Under the pieces are notes generated by a model, which was not told where the DNA came from, searched no databases, and saw only the letters and a program-made list of their open reading frames with translations. DNA of 64,000 nucleotides from Pleurocapsa sp. PCC 7319 (GTDB lineage Bacteria; Cyanobacteriota; Cyanobacteriia; Cyanobacteriales; Xenococcaceae): contig NZ_KB235922.1 in assembly GCF_000332195.1 (NCBI RefSeq), forward strand, positions 2,442,211-2,506,210, read 5' to 3'. A program made the position numbers and the translations under genes. Of this stretch, positions 1 through 8,726 are shown one piece after another (position 1 is the stretch's first letter; every line of letters begins with the position of its first letter).

Positions 1-2
1 CC

Positions 3-587
3 GACAATCGAGGTAACAAGGTTGAAAATCCTCGTCATCTGAGAAAATCGGAAAAAGCTCTTAAACGTCTGCAAAGACGGGTTAGTCGCAAGGTTAAAGG
101 CTCTAATAAGCGCAAAAAAGCAATTAATAAACTGGGAAGAAAGCACTTGAAAGTCTCGCGCCAGCGTAAAGATTTTGCCGTGAAGTTGGCAAGATGCGTA
201 GTCAAATCTAACGATTTGGTGGTGTTTGAGAAACTGACGGTGCCTAATATGGTCAAGAATCGTCATCTTGCCAAAAGCATTTCCTGCGCTGCATGGAGAC
301 AATTCTTTGAATGGTTGAAATACTATGGACAAGTTTTTGGCAAAATTGTCATTGCTGTTCCACCTCAGTACACCAGTCAAGAGTGCAGTTCTTGTCATCG
401 AATTGTTAAAAAGTCTTTGTCTGAAAGAACCCATGCTTGCGAGTGTGGCTGTATTCTCGATAGAGACGAAAATGCCAGCCGTAATTTGTTGGCAAAAGGA
501 TTGGAATATTTGAGTAGGGGGGGGCACTCCCGAATTAACGCCCAAGGACATTTGAACCTCTGTCAAATAAGTGAAAGCGAGCTTTGA
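3..587 (+). CDS. tnpB: TnpB, IS200/IS605-family RNA-guided nuclease, 5' cut by window edge
   Basis: The frame is open from the window edge, so the gene starts outside; a TTG at 147 is internal and is not the real start. The visible part is a basic Lys/Arg-rich stretch, then the RuvC-II glutamate in FEKL, a CxxC...CxC zinc finger (CSSC, then CECG) and the RuvC-III aspartate in LDRDENAS. This is the standard C-terminal half of TnpB, which in this family acts as an RNA-guided DNA nuclease promoting retention of IS200/IS605 elements. A conventional IS right end follows within about 70 bases. No tnpA is visible, so the element may be tnpB-only or the transposase may lie upstream of the window. Confidence 0.88.
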   Translation, partial: DNRGNKVENPRHLRKSEKALKRLQRRVSRKVKGSNKRKKAINKLGRKHLKVSRQRKDFAVKLARCVVKSNDLVVFEKLTVPNMVKNRHLAKSISCAAWRQFFEWLKYYGQVFGKIVIAVPPQYTSQECSSCHRIVKKSLSERTHACECGCILDRDENASRNLLAKGLEYLSRGGHSRINAQGHLNLCQISESEL

Positions 588-654
588 TAAGTTTGGTGGT
601 TGAGTTGGGAACCCCACACTGTACCGCAAGCGGTCAGTGTTGGGAGGATGTCAG
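588..654 (+). mobile_element. Right end of the IS200/IS605 element
   Basis: The sequence just after the tnpB stop ends with TCAGTGTTGGGAGGATGTCA (634-653). The exact reverse complement of these 20 bases recurs at 40275-40294, followed there by a related CAGTGTGGG motif. This marks the 20-mer as an element end and not gene sequence. In this family the right end also supplies the guide RNA region. Confidence 0.65.
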
Positions 655-2121
655 TCCAGGAACAGGATATTTCTGGGAAGCATCGTCAAGGATAAGTATC
701 CAATCATTTTCTGGTTTGGGTTGTTCTGGTGGATCGAAAGTTTGACGTTTCTCATTAGAGAAAACCGCAAATGGTTGCCCAGTGACTTGCAGGTCTGAGT
801 CATATATTAAGCCGTCTCGGGGATTAAACCACCAAGCATTAATTTTTGTCCCAGATAGTTGAGAAAGATCCAATTTTATTGTGCGTCCATTGGTAATATA
901 TACAATCCAGTAACTGTAGTCATCTGATCTGGCTGCTTGAACGCGATCATCTACAGTTCCTGGAGCTGATATCAAAATACTTTGGTCGGGAATGCGAGTC
1001 GGTTGAATAAAAGGGCGAGACTCAAATAATCGTCGAACGTGTGCCATATCATAAGCCCCTTCATAGTGCAGGGCATCATACCAATAGAAATTATGATGAG
1101 AAAATTTTTTGATATTTCCCGGTTGATCCATCTGCCAGATCCCATTTCCGCCATAGGAGAAACCAAATCCACCTGCCAATATAGACCAGTAAGCACGACG
1201 GCGGAGATGCCATGCTGAAAATTGACCGTTTTTAAAATTATGAAGAATGGGATGTTTTTCATAACCAGGCTCAGAATCAATTGTGGGCTTAACGGGAGTT
1301 CGTTGAAAATCCTCAGTAATTCTTTCGTAATTTTTGTTACCGAGCCTATGCCCCGATTGGATCATATTGAAATCTAGCCAAGGCTTGTCATGATAAAATT
1401 CGCCGCTTGATGTTGCTGGGGGTCTAAATGTACCACCAGGGGGATGATATGACATTAGTAGGTTATCAGAATTCTCCTGCCCATAACCTTCAATAATGCC
1501 ACGGGCTAGTTCATCGTATACCTTGTGTTTAGTCGGCTGGACATCACCACCCAAAATCCAAATTATATTGTTCGAGTTTTTGTATCGCTCTCCTAGAAAA
1601 AGACCATAACGGTATGCTCGCTTAGGATTCAAGCTTAAACCAACATCAGACTTACCCTTATTTTCCACATGGGCTTTGCTCCAAGCTGGCAAAAGAGCCA
1701 TGTAAAGTTCTAGTTCCTCTGCTTGTTTGATTATAAAATCTGCATGTTGCCAATAGTCTTCATTTGGTTGGTCAAGATCTCCATTATCGAAGGCAGTATG
1801 TCCAAAGGCATTTGGCTGAGTAATTTGCAAACCAATAATCCGCGCTTGAATAACATTAAATTGTTTATTCTTGCGATCCCACAAATATTTTAAAACTTCA
1901 TCCTGGTTCAGTTTGGAAAACAGTTCCCAGGCAGTGTCTCCAAGCCAAAAGAAAGGTTTTCCATCTTTTGAAACCAGATAATGTCCACTTTCATCAACAT
2001 TTAAACCTTTCAAGTTCTCGCCTTCCTGACCATGAACTGGCATTTTAGATCCGATCAATATTAGAGCACCTAAGCCAAGTAAAATAAAACATTTTAAGGA
2101 TTGATATTTACTATTAAGCAT
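634..2121 (-). CDS. Secreted DUF4038 / GH140-type (apiosidase-like) glycoside hydrolase
   Basis: 495 residues. An N-terminal signal peptide (hydrophobic stretch about 11-25, likely cut near residue 31) sends it across the membrane. The catalytic-type barrel begins with GKPFFWLGDTAWELF (54-68), the hallmark of the DUF4038/apiosidase group, and has the acidic DSEPGYE segment in the middle. A small C-terminal beta domain of the putative collagen-binding type ends with DWILILDDA. Related enzymes cleave apiose or other side chains from plant pectin, but the substrate here is unknown. The last residues (TSSQH) and the stop codon are read out of the neighbouring IS end, so the native C-terminus was replaced by the insertion, probably without loss of a domain. 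The gene stands alone, convergent with tnpB. Confidence 0.8.
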   Translation of the reverse strand: MLNSKYQSLKCFILLGLGALILIGSKMPVHGQEGENLKGLNVDESGHYLVSKDGKPFFWLGDTAWELFSKLNQDEVLKYLWDRKNKQFNVIQARIIGLQITQPNAFGHTAFDNGDLDQPNEDYWQHADFIIKQAEELELYMALLPAWSKAHVENKGKSDVGLSLNPKRAYRYGLFLGERYKNSNNIIWILGGDVQPTKHKVYDELARGIIEGYGQENSDNLLMSYHPPGGTFRPPATSSGEFYHDKPWLDFNMIQSGHRLGNKNYERITEDFQRTPVKPTIDSEPGYEKHPILHNFKNGQFSAWHLRRRAYWSILAGGFGFSYGGNGIWQMDQPGNIKKFSHHNFYWYDALHYEGAYDMAHVRRLFESRPFIQPTRIPDQSILISAPGTVDDRVQAARSDDYSYWIVYITNGRTIKLDLSQLSGTKINAWWFNPRDGLIYDSDLQVTGQPFAVFSNEKRQTFDPPEQPKPENDWILILDDASQKYPVPGLTSSQH

Positions 2122-2182
2122 TTAAATTTCCTTTCAATAACTTAAAGGTTTACCCTGTCTCGGTCATTGGGATTGTTATATG

Positions 2183-2217
2183 GCGATTGCCCTTCGGGCA
2201 GTGGCAAAGCCAATCGC
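2183..2217. repeat. 35-bp hairpin repeat, copy 1
   Basis: Begins GCGATTGC and ends GGCAAAGCCAATCGC; the outer 7-8 bases are complementary. The same 35-base frame recurs at 24693-24727, 37481-37515 and 55861-55895. Confidence 0.7.
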
Positions 2218-2264
2218 AATTGATGAGCTAATATCCAAATACATCTTGAGGCTTACAACTGTAC

Positions 2265-2744
2265 TTAGAGTTTCTCGAAGTATCTGGCGATCGGTAACAG
2301 CTCAAAGCCGACCTTTTCATAGGTGCGACGTGCTGGGGCATGACCGGGATCTCCTCCGGTATCAACCATCGCAACAGACATTCCAGCATTTTTCATCCAA
2401 TCCAGAGCAAATTCTATTAGAGCGCTACCAATGCCTTGACCTTGAAAGTCTGGATCGACAGCTACCATGTAGATTTCACCCATGCTGGACTCGGAGTCTA
2501 GTTTCACGGCTACAAAACCTACTGTGGAACCTATATCGATAGCAACCCATACATTTGTATCTTCCGCAGCGCAAACGTTCTCGACAGCCTTTTGCTGGCT
2601 CACACGCCAATTATCGGGGTAGAATGCCTGGTATACATCGGCGTTCATCACTTTCTGAATCGAATCAAAGACCGGAGTCCATGCCCGAAGCGAAAGACGA
2701 ATAACTGCATCAAGGTGGTGTGGGTCGTATGATTCAATTTGCAT
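2265..2744 (-). CDS. GNAT family N-acetyltransferase
   Basis: 159 residues. The acetyl-CoA binding loop is clear: VDPDFQGQGIGSALIEFAL fits the R/Q-x-x-G-x-G/A motif of GNAT proteins, preceded by the beta strand MGEIYMVAV. The C-terminal ARRTYEKVGFE is the usual last helix and strand. Such enzymes move an acetyl group from acetyl-CoA to an amine of a small molecule or protein; the substrate cannot be read from the sequence. It starts with ATG at 2744, and no operon partner is visible. Confidence 0.85.
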   Translation of the reverse strand: MQIESYDPHHLDAVIRLSLRAWTPVFDSIQKVMNADVYQAFYPDNWRVSQQKAVENVCAAEDTNVWVAIDIGSTVGFVAVKLDSESSMGEIYMVAVDPDFQGQGIGSALIEFALDWMKNAGMSVAMVDTGGDPGHAPARRTYEKVGFELLPIARYFEKL

Positions 2745-2866
2745 TTTGGTATGACCTCAAGAATATACCGGAGGATTCAAACAGTTACATTAAAAACTAC
2801 AGGTTTCAAACTAGATGCGTTTTAGTTGGGCTAACTATTTAAAACAATAGATAAGCTAACTAAAAA

Positions 2867-3062
2867 ATGAAAAGAAAGATCATAAAACGTAGCAGCCTTA
2901 TATTTATTTGTGCCTTAGCTATCTTCATTGGTAACTCTCGTCTAGTGAATGTTCAACTTTCCGAGATTGAGAGGTGGTCATCTCGCACTTACCACAGGTA
3001 TGATGATTCAGGCTTATGAGGAAATTTGGTCTTTTTTGGCTAGACACGAAGTTCTCAATTAA
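2867..3062 (+). pseudogene. Remnant of a secreted alpha/beta hydrolase (LpqC/PHB-depolymerase-like)
   Basis: Reading from ATG 2867 gives a basic start and a hydrophobic signal-like segment (MKRKIIKRSSLIFICALAIF...), stopping at 3019. In another frame the overlapping stretch ending at the TAA of 3060-3062 reads GGHLALTTGMMIQAYEEIW followed by SFLARH, which looks like the C-terminus of an esterase (the GGH histidine and the last helix). Signal and tail are joined with the whole middle missing and a frame change. This is inference from motif resemblance; a genuine 50-residue peptide is the alternative. The rest of the 2745-3194 gap shows nothing else. Confidence 0.5.
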
Positions 3063-3194
3063 GTTTTTTCCAACTGAAATCAGTGATATTTAACATTCAT
3101 TTATGGAAATTTGCTTAACTTTATCCTTTTGATTACCATCAGGCAGAAAAATTAAAGCGTAGGTAATTAAATGTAGGTAATCAAATATCAAAAA

Positions 3195-4274
3195 ATGCCA
3201 GAAAGAAAACGAATTGGTATTTTGACCAGTGGTGGTGACTGTGCAGGATTAAATGCGGTCATTCGGGCGGTAACTCGTTGTGCAGTTAATGTCTATGGTT
3301 GGGAAGTTTTAGGTATCTGTAAAGCTACTCATGGCTTAATGAGCCGTCCTCCAGAGGCTATCCCCTTAGATATAACCCAAGTTGATCGTCTGTTAAGTAT
3401 GGGGGGAACAATTTTAGGTACAACTAATAAGGGCGATCCTTTTGCTTTCCCGATGTCAGACGGTACCATGGCAGATCGTTCTGCTGAAATTATTGAGGGT
3501 TACAAGCAACTTGATTTGGATGCCCTAATTGGCATTGGTGGAGATGGTAGTTTGGCTATTCTGCGAAAGCTAGCACAACAGGGAGGTATCAATTTAGTCG
3601 GTATCCCCAAAACCATTGACAATGATGTTGGTATCACTGAGCGTTCTATTGGCTTTGATACAGCAGTTAATATCGCCACAGAAGCTATTGACCGCTTGCA
3701 TTTTACTGCTGCAAGTCATAGTCGAGTGATGGTTTTAGAAGTAATGGGCAGAGATGCTGGGCACATTGCTCTCAATGCAGGCATCGCTGGAGGAGCAAAT
3801 ATGATTATGATTCCTGAAATTCCCTATAAGCTTGACAATATCTGTCAACATATTAAAAAAAGACAAGCCAGAGGACAAGATTATTCTATCGCCGTTGTCT
3901 CGGAGGCAGTTTGTACTGAGTCGGGTGATATTTTGGAGCAAGGTCATTTTGCTGATTGCCGTTTAGGGGGAATTGGTCAATATTTGGCGGAACAAATTAC
4001 GCAAAAAAGTGGGGCAGAAACTAGAGTCACCGTTTTAGGACATACTCAACGGGGGGGCATTTCTTCGCCTCTAGATCGTATTCTGGCTTCGGCTTTTGGA
4101 GTAGCCGCTGTGGAGTTAATTGCTCAAGAAAAATATGACCATATGGTTGCTTGGCAAGATAGACAAGTTACTAGCATCCCTATTGATGATGCGATCAAAA
4201 ATTATCGAGCGGTAGATCCAGAAGATACTCTAGTTAAAACTGCTAGAGGTTTAGGTATTTGTCTGGGAGACTGA
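3195..4274 (+). CDS. pfkA: 6-phosphofructokinase (PfkA family)
   Basis: 359 residues, the usual length for cyanobacterial PFKs. It phosphorylates fructose 6-phosphate in upper glycolysis. The N-terminal nucleotide loop is GILTSGGDCAGLNAVIR (residues 8-24). GGDGS (115-119) carries glycine at the position that separates ATP-using from pyrophosphate-using enzymes, so ATP is the predicted donor. PKTIDND (138-144) holds the catalytic aspartate and has lysine where the classic E. coli enzyme has glycine, a mixed signature seen in some ATP-PFK groups. It starts with ATG at 3195. It stands alone with about 450 bases of decayed sequence upstream. Pyruvate kinase lies at the other end of the window. 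Confidence 0.95.
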   Translation: MPERKRIGILTSGGDCAGLNAVIRAVTRCAVNVYGWEVLGICKATHGLMSRPPEAIPLDITQVDRLLSMGGTILGTTNKGDPFAFPMSDGTMADRSAEIIEGYKQLDLDALIGIGGDGSLAILRKLAQQGGINLVGIPKTIDNDVGITERSIGFDTAVNIATEAIDRLHFTAASHSRVMVLEVMGRDAGHIALNAGIAGGANMIMIPEIPYKLDNICQHIKKRQARGQDYSIAVVSEAVCTESGDILEQGHFADCRLGGIGQYLAEQITQKSGAETRVTVLGHTQRGGISSPLDRILASAFGVAAVELIAQEKYDHMVAWQDRQVTSIPIDDAIKNYRAVDPEDTLVKTARGLGICLGD

Positions 4275-4284
4275 ATCAATAAAT

Positions 4285-4320
4285 AATTGACTACGTCCTC
4301 GAAGGAGGATAATGAACAAT
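4285..4320. repeat. Dispersed 36-bp repeat, copy 1 (inverted relative to 22077)
   Basis: The reverse complement of this stretch matches 22077-22112 with about two mismatches, sharing the core TTCGAGGACGTA. Both copies sit just downstream of genes. Confidence 0.6.
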
Positions 4321-4345
4321 TGATAATTTATCGATTGTTATTGTT
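4315..4345 (+). terminator. Possible weak terminator hairpin after pfkA
   Basis: AACAATTGATAA is followed after one base by TTATCGATTGTT, giving a 12-pair A/T-rich stem with one G-T pair. The T-run after it is broken (attgtttgg), so termination is uncertain. Confidence 0.3.
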
Positions 4346-4437
4346 TGGCATAATAACCTAGGTAATGATCGCATGATCAAATCTGATTCAGTGCGATCTT
4401 ATGCCAACCTGCACTTACATATTATTTAACGTTCCGC

Positions 4438-5508
4438 ATGAATGACACGACCGTGGCTAATGGAAAAAGGGTTTCTCCAGAAGAAATCGTTGCTGCTTTG
4501 GAGATTCCGGCAGATTTTAATTTTAATTTGCCCGATCCAGAGGATGATGCCATTCAAGAATCGGAGTTCCAACATCAATTAGATACGATCTGGCAAATAT
4601 GCGATCGCTTCGATCTGCAAACAGATATTTGGCGGGGGCGGATTTTACGCTCAATCAGAGATCGGGAAAAGAAAGGCGGAGAAGGGAGAGGTGCTGGATT
4701 TCTTAATTGGTTAAAAGACCGAGAAATTACAAAGTCTCAGGCTTATGCTCTAATTCAATTGGCAAATAGTGCTGATACATTATTGGCAGATGGAATGTTA
4801 GATCCCGATAGTATCAATAACTTCAGTAAAAGGGCATTTGTCGAAACTGCTAACTCTGCTCCAGAAGTGCAGCAGTTAGTAAGTGAGGCAGCCCATAAGG
4901 GCGATCGCATTACCCGTCGGGAAGTGAAACAACTCTCTGACGAATGGACAGCAATGAGTTCGGAGTTACTTCCCGATGAGATTAAAGAAAAAGCAGCAGA
5001 AGGCTCCTTGCCTACTCGTCATCTTGCCCCCTTAGTAAGGGAAATGGAAAAGTTGCCTGATTCTCATTTAATTGAAATTAGAAAAGAAATTGCCGAAAGT
5101 CCAGATATTGATACGGTCAAAATGATGACCACCGAAGCCAAAAACTTAGCCAAATATCTTGATGCCGCAGCCCAGGTACAAACCCTAAGGGATAAGGCAG
5201 TGGATATGGAGATGGCTTTAGAAGAAGCTCTACGCCTTGGTTGTATTAATACTGCTGCGGACCTAGTTAAACAAGCCACTACCCTCGAACAAACGGTAGG
5301 CAAACTTTATACTACTTGGAAACGGATGGGCAATGTTGCCGATCGCCTGTATGTGGAAACGGGGGCATCTAATCCCCAATTGCGATCGCTCTTAACCTGT
5401 TTAGAATCTCTGACTAGCGACATCATTGAAGTACCTCTAGATGAAGAAGGCGATCGCATAGTTCGTCTGAAAGTAATTACCGAAAGTGAGTCTGCTATTA
5501 ATAATTAA
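4438..5508 (+). CDS. Conserved cyanobacterial-type protein of unknown function
   Basis: 356 residues, acidic and predicted almost wholly helical, with no signal peptide or membrane segment. Residues about 55-110 (DIWRGRILRSIRDREKKGG... FLNWLKDREITKSQAYALI) resemble the helix-turn-helix-like region of DUF3102-type proteins, in which a helix with conserved Trp-Leu is followed by a short recognition-like helix. The C-terminal half has long amphipathic helices rich in Lys/Glu/Ala, possibly coiled coil. The start is ATG 4438 directly after an A/T-rich leader. No operon partner is visible. I do not recognise a function; nucleic-acid binding is a guess from the N-terminal region only. Confidence 0.75.
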   Translation: MNDTTVANGKRVSPEEIVAALEIPADFNFNLPDPEDDAIQESEFQHQLDTIWQICDRFDLQTDIWRGRILRSIRDREKKGGEGRGAGFLNWLKDREITKSQAYALIQLANSADTLLADGMLDPDSINNFSKRAFVETANSAPEVQQLVSEAAHKGDRITRREVKQLSDEWTAMSSELLPDEIKEKAAEGSLPTRHLAPLVREMEKLPDSHLIEIRKEIAESPDIDTVKMMTTEAKNLAKYLDAAAQVQTLRDKAVDMEMALEEALRLGCINTAADLVKQATTLEQTVGKLYTTWKRMGNVADRLYVETGASNPQLRSLLTCLESLTSDIIEVPLDEEGDRIVRLKVITESESAINN

Positions 5509-5848
5509 TTAACTAATTAGTAGTATTCGCATTCATTGGTTATTAGCTATCAGCTATTAGCTAAAATGGCTGCGCTTTGGATGAAACTCCTATAATTGAA
5601 GAAGACCAAGCAATAATACTAAAGTTTTTTCCCTTGTATTGCTAATTAAGAGTAAATTCTATGTGCCATCGTTTATGTTGGAATGCTAGTAGCCAATATT
5701 AGGGAAGAAAGTTAATCTTTAATGGTCAGTGAGGTTAACTAGTAAAACCATTCCATACAACGAAAAATTCAAACTTTCGCTGTTTAAGGATTTGAGACAC
5801 AAAACACCTCACTTAATCTCTTGTCGCTATGTCAAGGAGGATGAGCCA

Positions 5849-7342
5849 GTGAGCGCACCACTTAGTTGTCAAAATTACATTGATGGACAGTGGAAATCTG
5901 CCCAATCGGGAGAGTCTTTTGAAAGTCGTAATCCAGCAGACTGGAATGAACTGGTCGCTACTGCCCCTAAGTCGGATCGAGCTGATGTAGATGCTGCTGT
6001 TACTGCTGCTCGACGATCTTATTCTTCCTGGCGGCTAGTACCTGCGCCAGTGCGATCAGAAATTGTTCACCGCATCGGCGAGGGATTACAGGCTCGAAAA
6101 GAAGAGCTAGCATCTCTCATGAGTCGGGAAATGGGAAAGGTTTTGGTAGAAGCCCGAGGTGATGTTCAAGAAGGAATTGATTGTGCATTTTACTATGCTG
6201 GAGAAGGTCGTCGTTTGTTTGGTCAGACAACCCCTTCAGAGTTGGGTAACAAATTTGCTATGACTATGCGGATGCCAATTGGGGTAGCAGCACTAATCAC
6301 ACCTTGGAATTTTCCAGTGGCAATTCCCTGTTGGAAAGCACTCCCTGCTCTAGTATGTGGCAATACTCTGATTTTCAAACCAGCTAAAGATGTGCCTGCC
6401 TGCGCTACTATACTCACCGAAATTTTTGCTGCTGCGGGAGTACCACCAGGGGTGTTTAACTTGGTTCATGGAACAGGACAGAAGGTCGGTAGTGCGTTAA
6501 CCGATCATTTTGGGATTGATTTAGTTTCTTTTACTGGCTCTTCCAAAACTGGAGCTGAGGTAGCAGCCATCTGTGGTCGTACCCATAAGCGAGTTTCCTT
6601 GGAAATGGGAGGCAAAAATGCCCAGATTGTGATGGAAGATGCTAATCTCGATCTGGCTTTAGAGGGGGCTTTATGGGGAGCTTTTGGCACTACAGGACAG
6701 CGTTGTACTGCCACTAGCCGATTAATTTTACATCGAGATATTAAAGCAGATTTTACAGCTAAGCTATTGGCACAAACTCGTAAATTGCGCTTAGGTTCAG
6801 GAATTGACCCAAACACTGATGTTGGTCCCTTGGTAAATGCTGCTCAGTTAGATCGGGTAAAGTATTATCTGGAACTGGCACAGGAGGAAGGAGTAACCAT
6901 CCTCACTGGAGGTCATCCAGCTCAAGGAGAAGGGTTAGAACAGGGATATTTCTTTGAACCTACCATTCTTGACGGAGTAAAGTCTGAAATGCGCGTAGCC
7001 CAGGAAGAAATCTTTGGTCCCGTAGTCTCCCTGATTGAGGTAGATTCATTTGAAGAGGCGATCGCCGTTCTCAACAATTCCTGCTACGGTCTTTCCTCTG
7101 CCGTCTATACCCAGAATGTGAATCGAGCCTTCCAGGCAATGCGGGATATTGAAGCGGGAATCACCTATATTAACGGTCCTACCATTGGAGCAGAAGTGCA
7201 TCTGCCCTTTGGTGGGGTGAAAGCTACTGGGAACGGTCATAGAGAAGCTGGTAGTACTGCCCTAGATATCTTCTCAAACTGGAAAACCGTGTATGTCGAT
7301 TTTTCTGGACAACTACAACGCGCCCAGATTGATAATCGGTAA
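5849..7342 (+). CDS. NAD(P)-dependent aldehyde dehydrogenase
   Basis: 497 residues from the GTG at 5849. This start is chosen because AAGGAGG lies 8 bases upstream and the protein then begins at the normal family point (CQNYIDGQW); the longer frame from 5729 adds 40 unrelated residues. Cofactor-site ITPWNFPVAIP, the FTGSSKTG turn, the general-base glutamate in LEMGGKN and the nucleophilic cysteine in GQRCTATSRL are all present, so the enzyme should be active. The family oxidises aldehydes to acids. Its neighbours, a class III aminotransferase and an HglS-type protein, suggest 2-aminoadipate semialdehyde or a related lysine-derived semialdehyde. The sequence does not look like the ALDH7 (AmaB) subgroup, so succinate or 2-oxoglutarate semialdehyde remain possible. 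Confidence 0.9.
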   Translation: MSAPLSCQNYIDGQWKSAQSGESFESRNPADWNELVATAPKSDRADVDAAVTAARRSYSSWRLVPAPVRSEIVHRIGEGLQARKEELASLMSREMGKVLVEARGDVQEGIDCAFYYAGEGRRLFGQTTPSELGNKFAMTMRMPIGVAALITPWNFPVAIPCWKALPALVCGNTLIFKPAKDVPACATILTEIFAAAGVPPGVFNLVHGTGQKVGSALTDHFGIDLVSFTGSSKTGAEVAAICGRTHKRVSLEMGGKNAQIVMEDANLDLALEGALWGAFGTTGQRCTATSRLILHRDIKADFTAKLLAQTRKLRLGSGIDPNTDVGPLVNAAQLDRVKYYLELAQEEGVTILTGGHPAQGEGLEQGYFFEPTILDGVKSEMRVAQEEIFGPVVSLIEVDSFEEAIAVLNNSCYGLSSAVYTQNVNRAFQAMRDIEAGITYINGPTIGAEVHLPFGGVKATGNGHREAGSTALDIFSNWKTVYVDFSGQLQRAQIDNR

Positions 7343-7355
7343 TTCCCATATTCCA

Positions 7356-7383
7356 GTAGGGGCGAACAGCCCTTCGCCCCTAC
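7356..7383. repeat. 28-bp palindromic repeat, copy 1
   Basis: GTAGGGGCG at the left pairs with CGCCCCTAC at the right. Copies of identical length lie at 16004-16031 and 60341-60368. It sits between the dehydrogenase and aminotransferase genes and would form a hairpin in a joint transcript. Confidence 0.75.
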
Positions 7384-7409
7384 AATAAACTCCGATCCAA
7401 GTTATACCT

Positions 7410-8726
7410 ATGCAAACTGTAACCCACTCCCATAATCTTCAAGGACCCCAACTAGTCACGTCCCTTCCTGGTCCTAAAGCCCAGGCTATCATTGAGCGCG
7501 ATCGCGCTGTTACCTCACCTTCCTACACCCGAGAATATCCCCTGGTGGTAAAAAGAGGTGAAGGTTGTTTAATTGAAGATGTGGATGGAAATATCTTTTT
7601 GGATATGACTGCCGGAATTGCTGTGGCAGCTACGGGTCATGCTCATCCCCAAGTTGTTCAAGCAATTAACGATCAGTCACAACAGCTATTGCATATGTGT
7701 GGGGCGGATTTTTATTACGAACCGTTGATGGAGCTAGCAGAGACCCTAGTGGCAAAAGCCCCATTTCCCCAGCCCGATCAAGGTTCTAAGGCAAGAGTAT
7801 TATTTACTAACTCTGGCGCTGAATCCCTGGAAGGGGCTTTAAAATTAGCCAGGTATTATACTCAGCGTTGGCGGGTAATTGCTTTTCTGGGTGGGTTTCA
7901 TGGACGTACTTATGGAGCAATGTCTCTCACTGGCTCTAAATCTGTCCAACGGCAGGGTTTTGGTCCTTTAGTCCCAGGAGTAACCCATATTCCTTATGGC
8001 ACTCACGCTAGTTTAGATTATCTAGAGCAAACTTTATTCACCTCGATGCTACCGCCTTCAGATGTAGCTGCCATTGTGGTTGAAGCAATTCAAGGAGAAG
8101 GAGGTTATATAGTACCCGATGATGGCTTTTTGCAACGATTGCGAGAGATATGCGATCGCCATAAAATCCTACTCATTGTTGATGAAGTGCAATCAGGTAT
8201 GGGACGCACGGGAAAACTATTTGCTATTGAACATTGGGGGGTGATGCCCGATATCATTACCGTAGCAAAAGGAATTGCCAGTGGTTTACCTTTGGGGGCG
8301 GTAATAGCCAGGTCAGAAATTATGACTTGGCCTCCTGGTTCCCACGCCAATACTTTTGGGGGCAATCCAGTAGCCTGTGCAGCAGCTAATATTACCTTGC
8401 AACTATTGGAAAATGGCTTAATGGAGAACGCTGAGGAACGAGGGCAACAGTTACAAAAAGGGTTAACCCAGTTATCTACAAGTTCTAATTATATTTCGCT
8501 GCCTCGCGGTAAAGGATTGATGGTTGCAATCGACATCTTTGACCAAGATGGTAATCCTGATACTGCTACTCGCGATCGCCTGCTCCAAGACGCTTTTTAT
8601 CGGGGTCTATTACTACTTGGCTGCGGTCGCGCTTCAATCCGCTTCTGTCCTCCTCTGGTAATTACAGCCGAGCAGATTGATATCGCTTTAAATATTCTGA
8701 CCAAAATACTGAAAAATTACCCATGA
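7410..8726 (+). CDS. Class III PLP-dependent aminotransferase (4-aminobutyrate/lysine/2-aminoadipate type)
   Basis: 438 residues. Class III features run in order: the domain start GCLIEDVDGNIFLDMTAGIA, the PLP phosphate-binding region FTNSGAESLEGALKLAR, GGFHGRTYGAMSLTG, EAIQGEGGY, the PLP-ring aspartate in IVDEVQSGMGRTG, and the Schiff-base lysine in TVAKGIASGLPLG (about residue 287). These enzymes move a terminal or alpha amino group to a 2-oxo acid. The stop overlaps the next start as ATGA (8723-8726), so it is translationally coupled to the HglS-type gene. Context suggests that it makes the semialdehyde from lysine or 2-oxoadipate from 2-aminoadipate. GABA transaminase is the main alternative, and the substrate cannot be fixed by eye. 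Confidence 0.88.
   Translation: MQTVTHSHNLQGPQLVTSLPGPKAQAIIERDRAVTSPSYTREYPLVVKRGEGCLIEDVDGNIFLDMTAGIAVAATGHAHPQVVQAINDQSQQLLHMCGADFYYEPLMELAETLVAKAPFPQPDQGSKARVLFTNSGAESLEGALKLARYYTQRWRVIAFLGGFHGRTYGAMSLTGSKSVQRQGFGPLVPGVTHIPYGTHASLDYLEQTLFTSMLPPSDVAAIVVEAIQGEGGYIVPDDGFLQRLREICDRHKILLIVDEVQSGMGRTGKLFAIEHWGVMPDIITVAKGIASGLPLGAVIARSEIMTWPPGSHANTFGGNPVACAAANITLQLLENGLMENAEERGQQLQKGLTQLSTSSNYISLPRGKGLMVAIDIFDQDGNPDTATRDRLLQDAFYRGLLLLGCGRASIRFCPPLVITAEQIDIALNILTKILKNYP

Noticed and set aside
5729-5848. Longer N-terminus of the aldehyde dehydrogenase from a GTG at 5729
   Set aside because: The added residues do not resemble the family, and the GTG at 5849 has a perfect AAGGAGG site.
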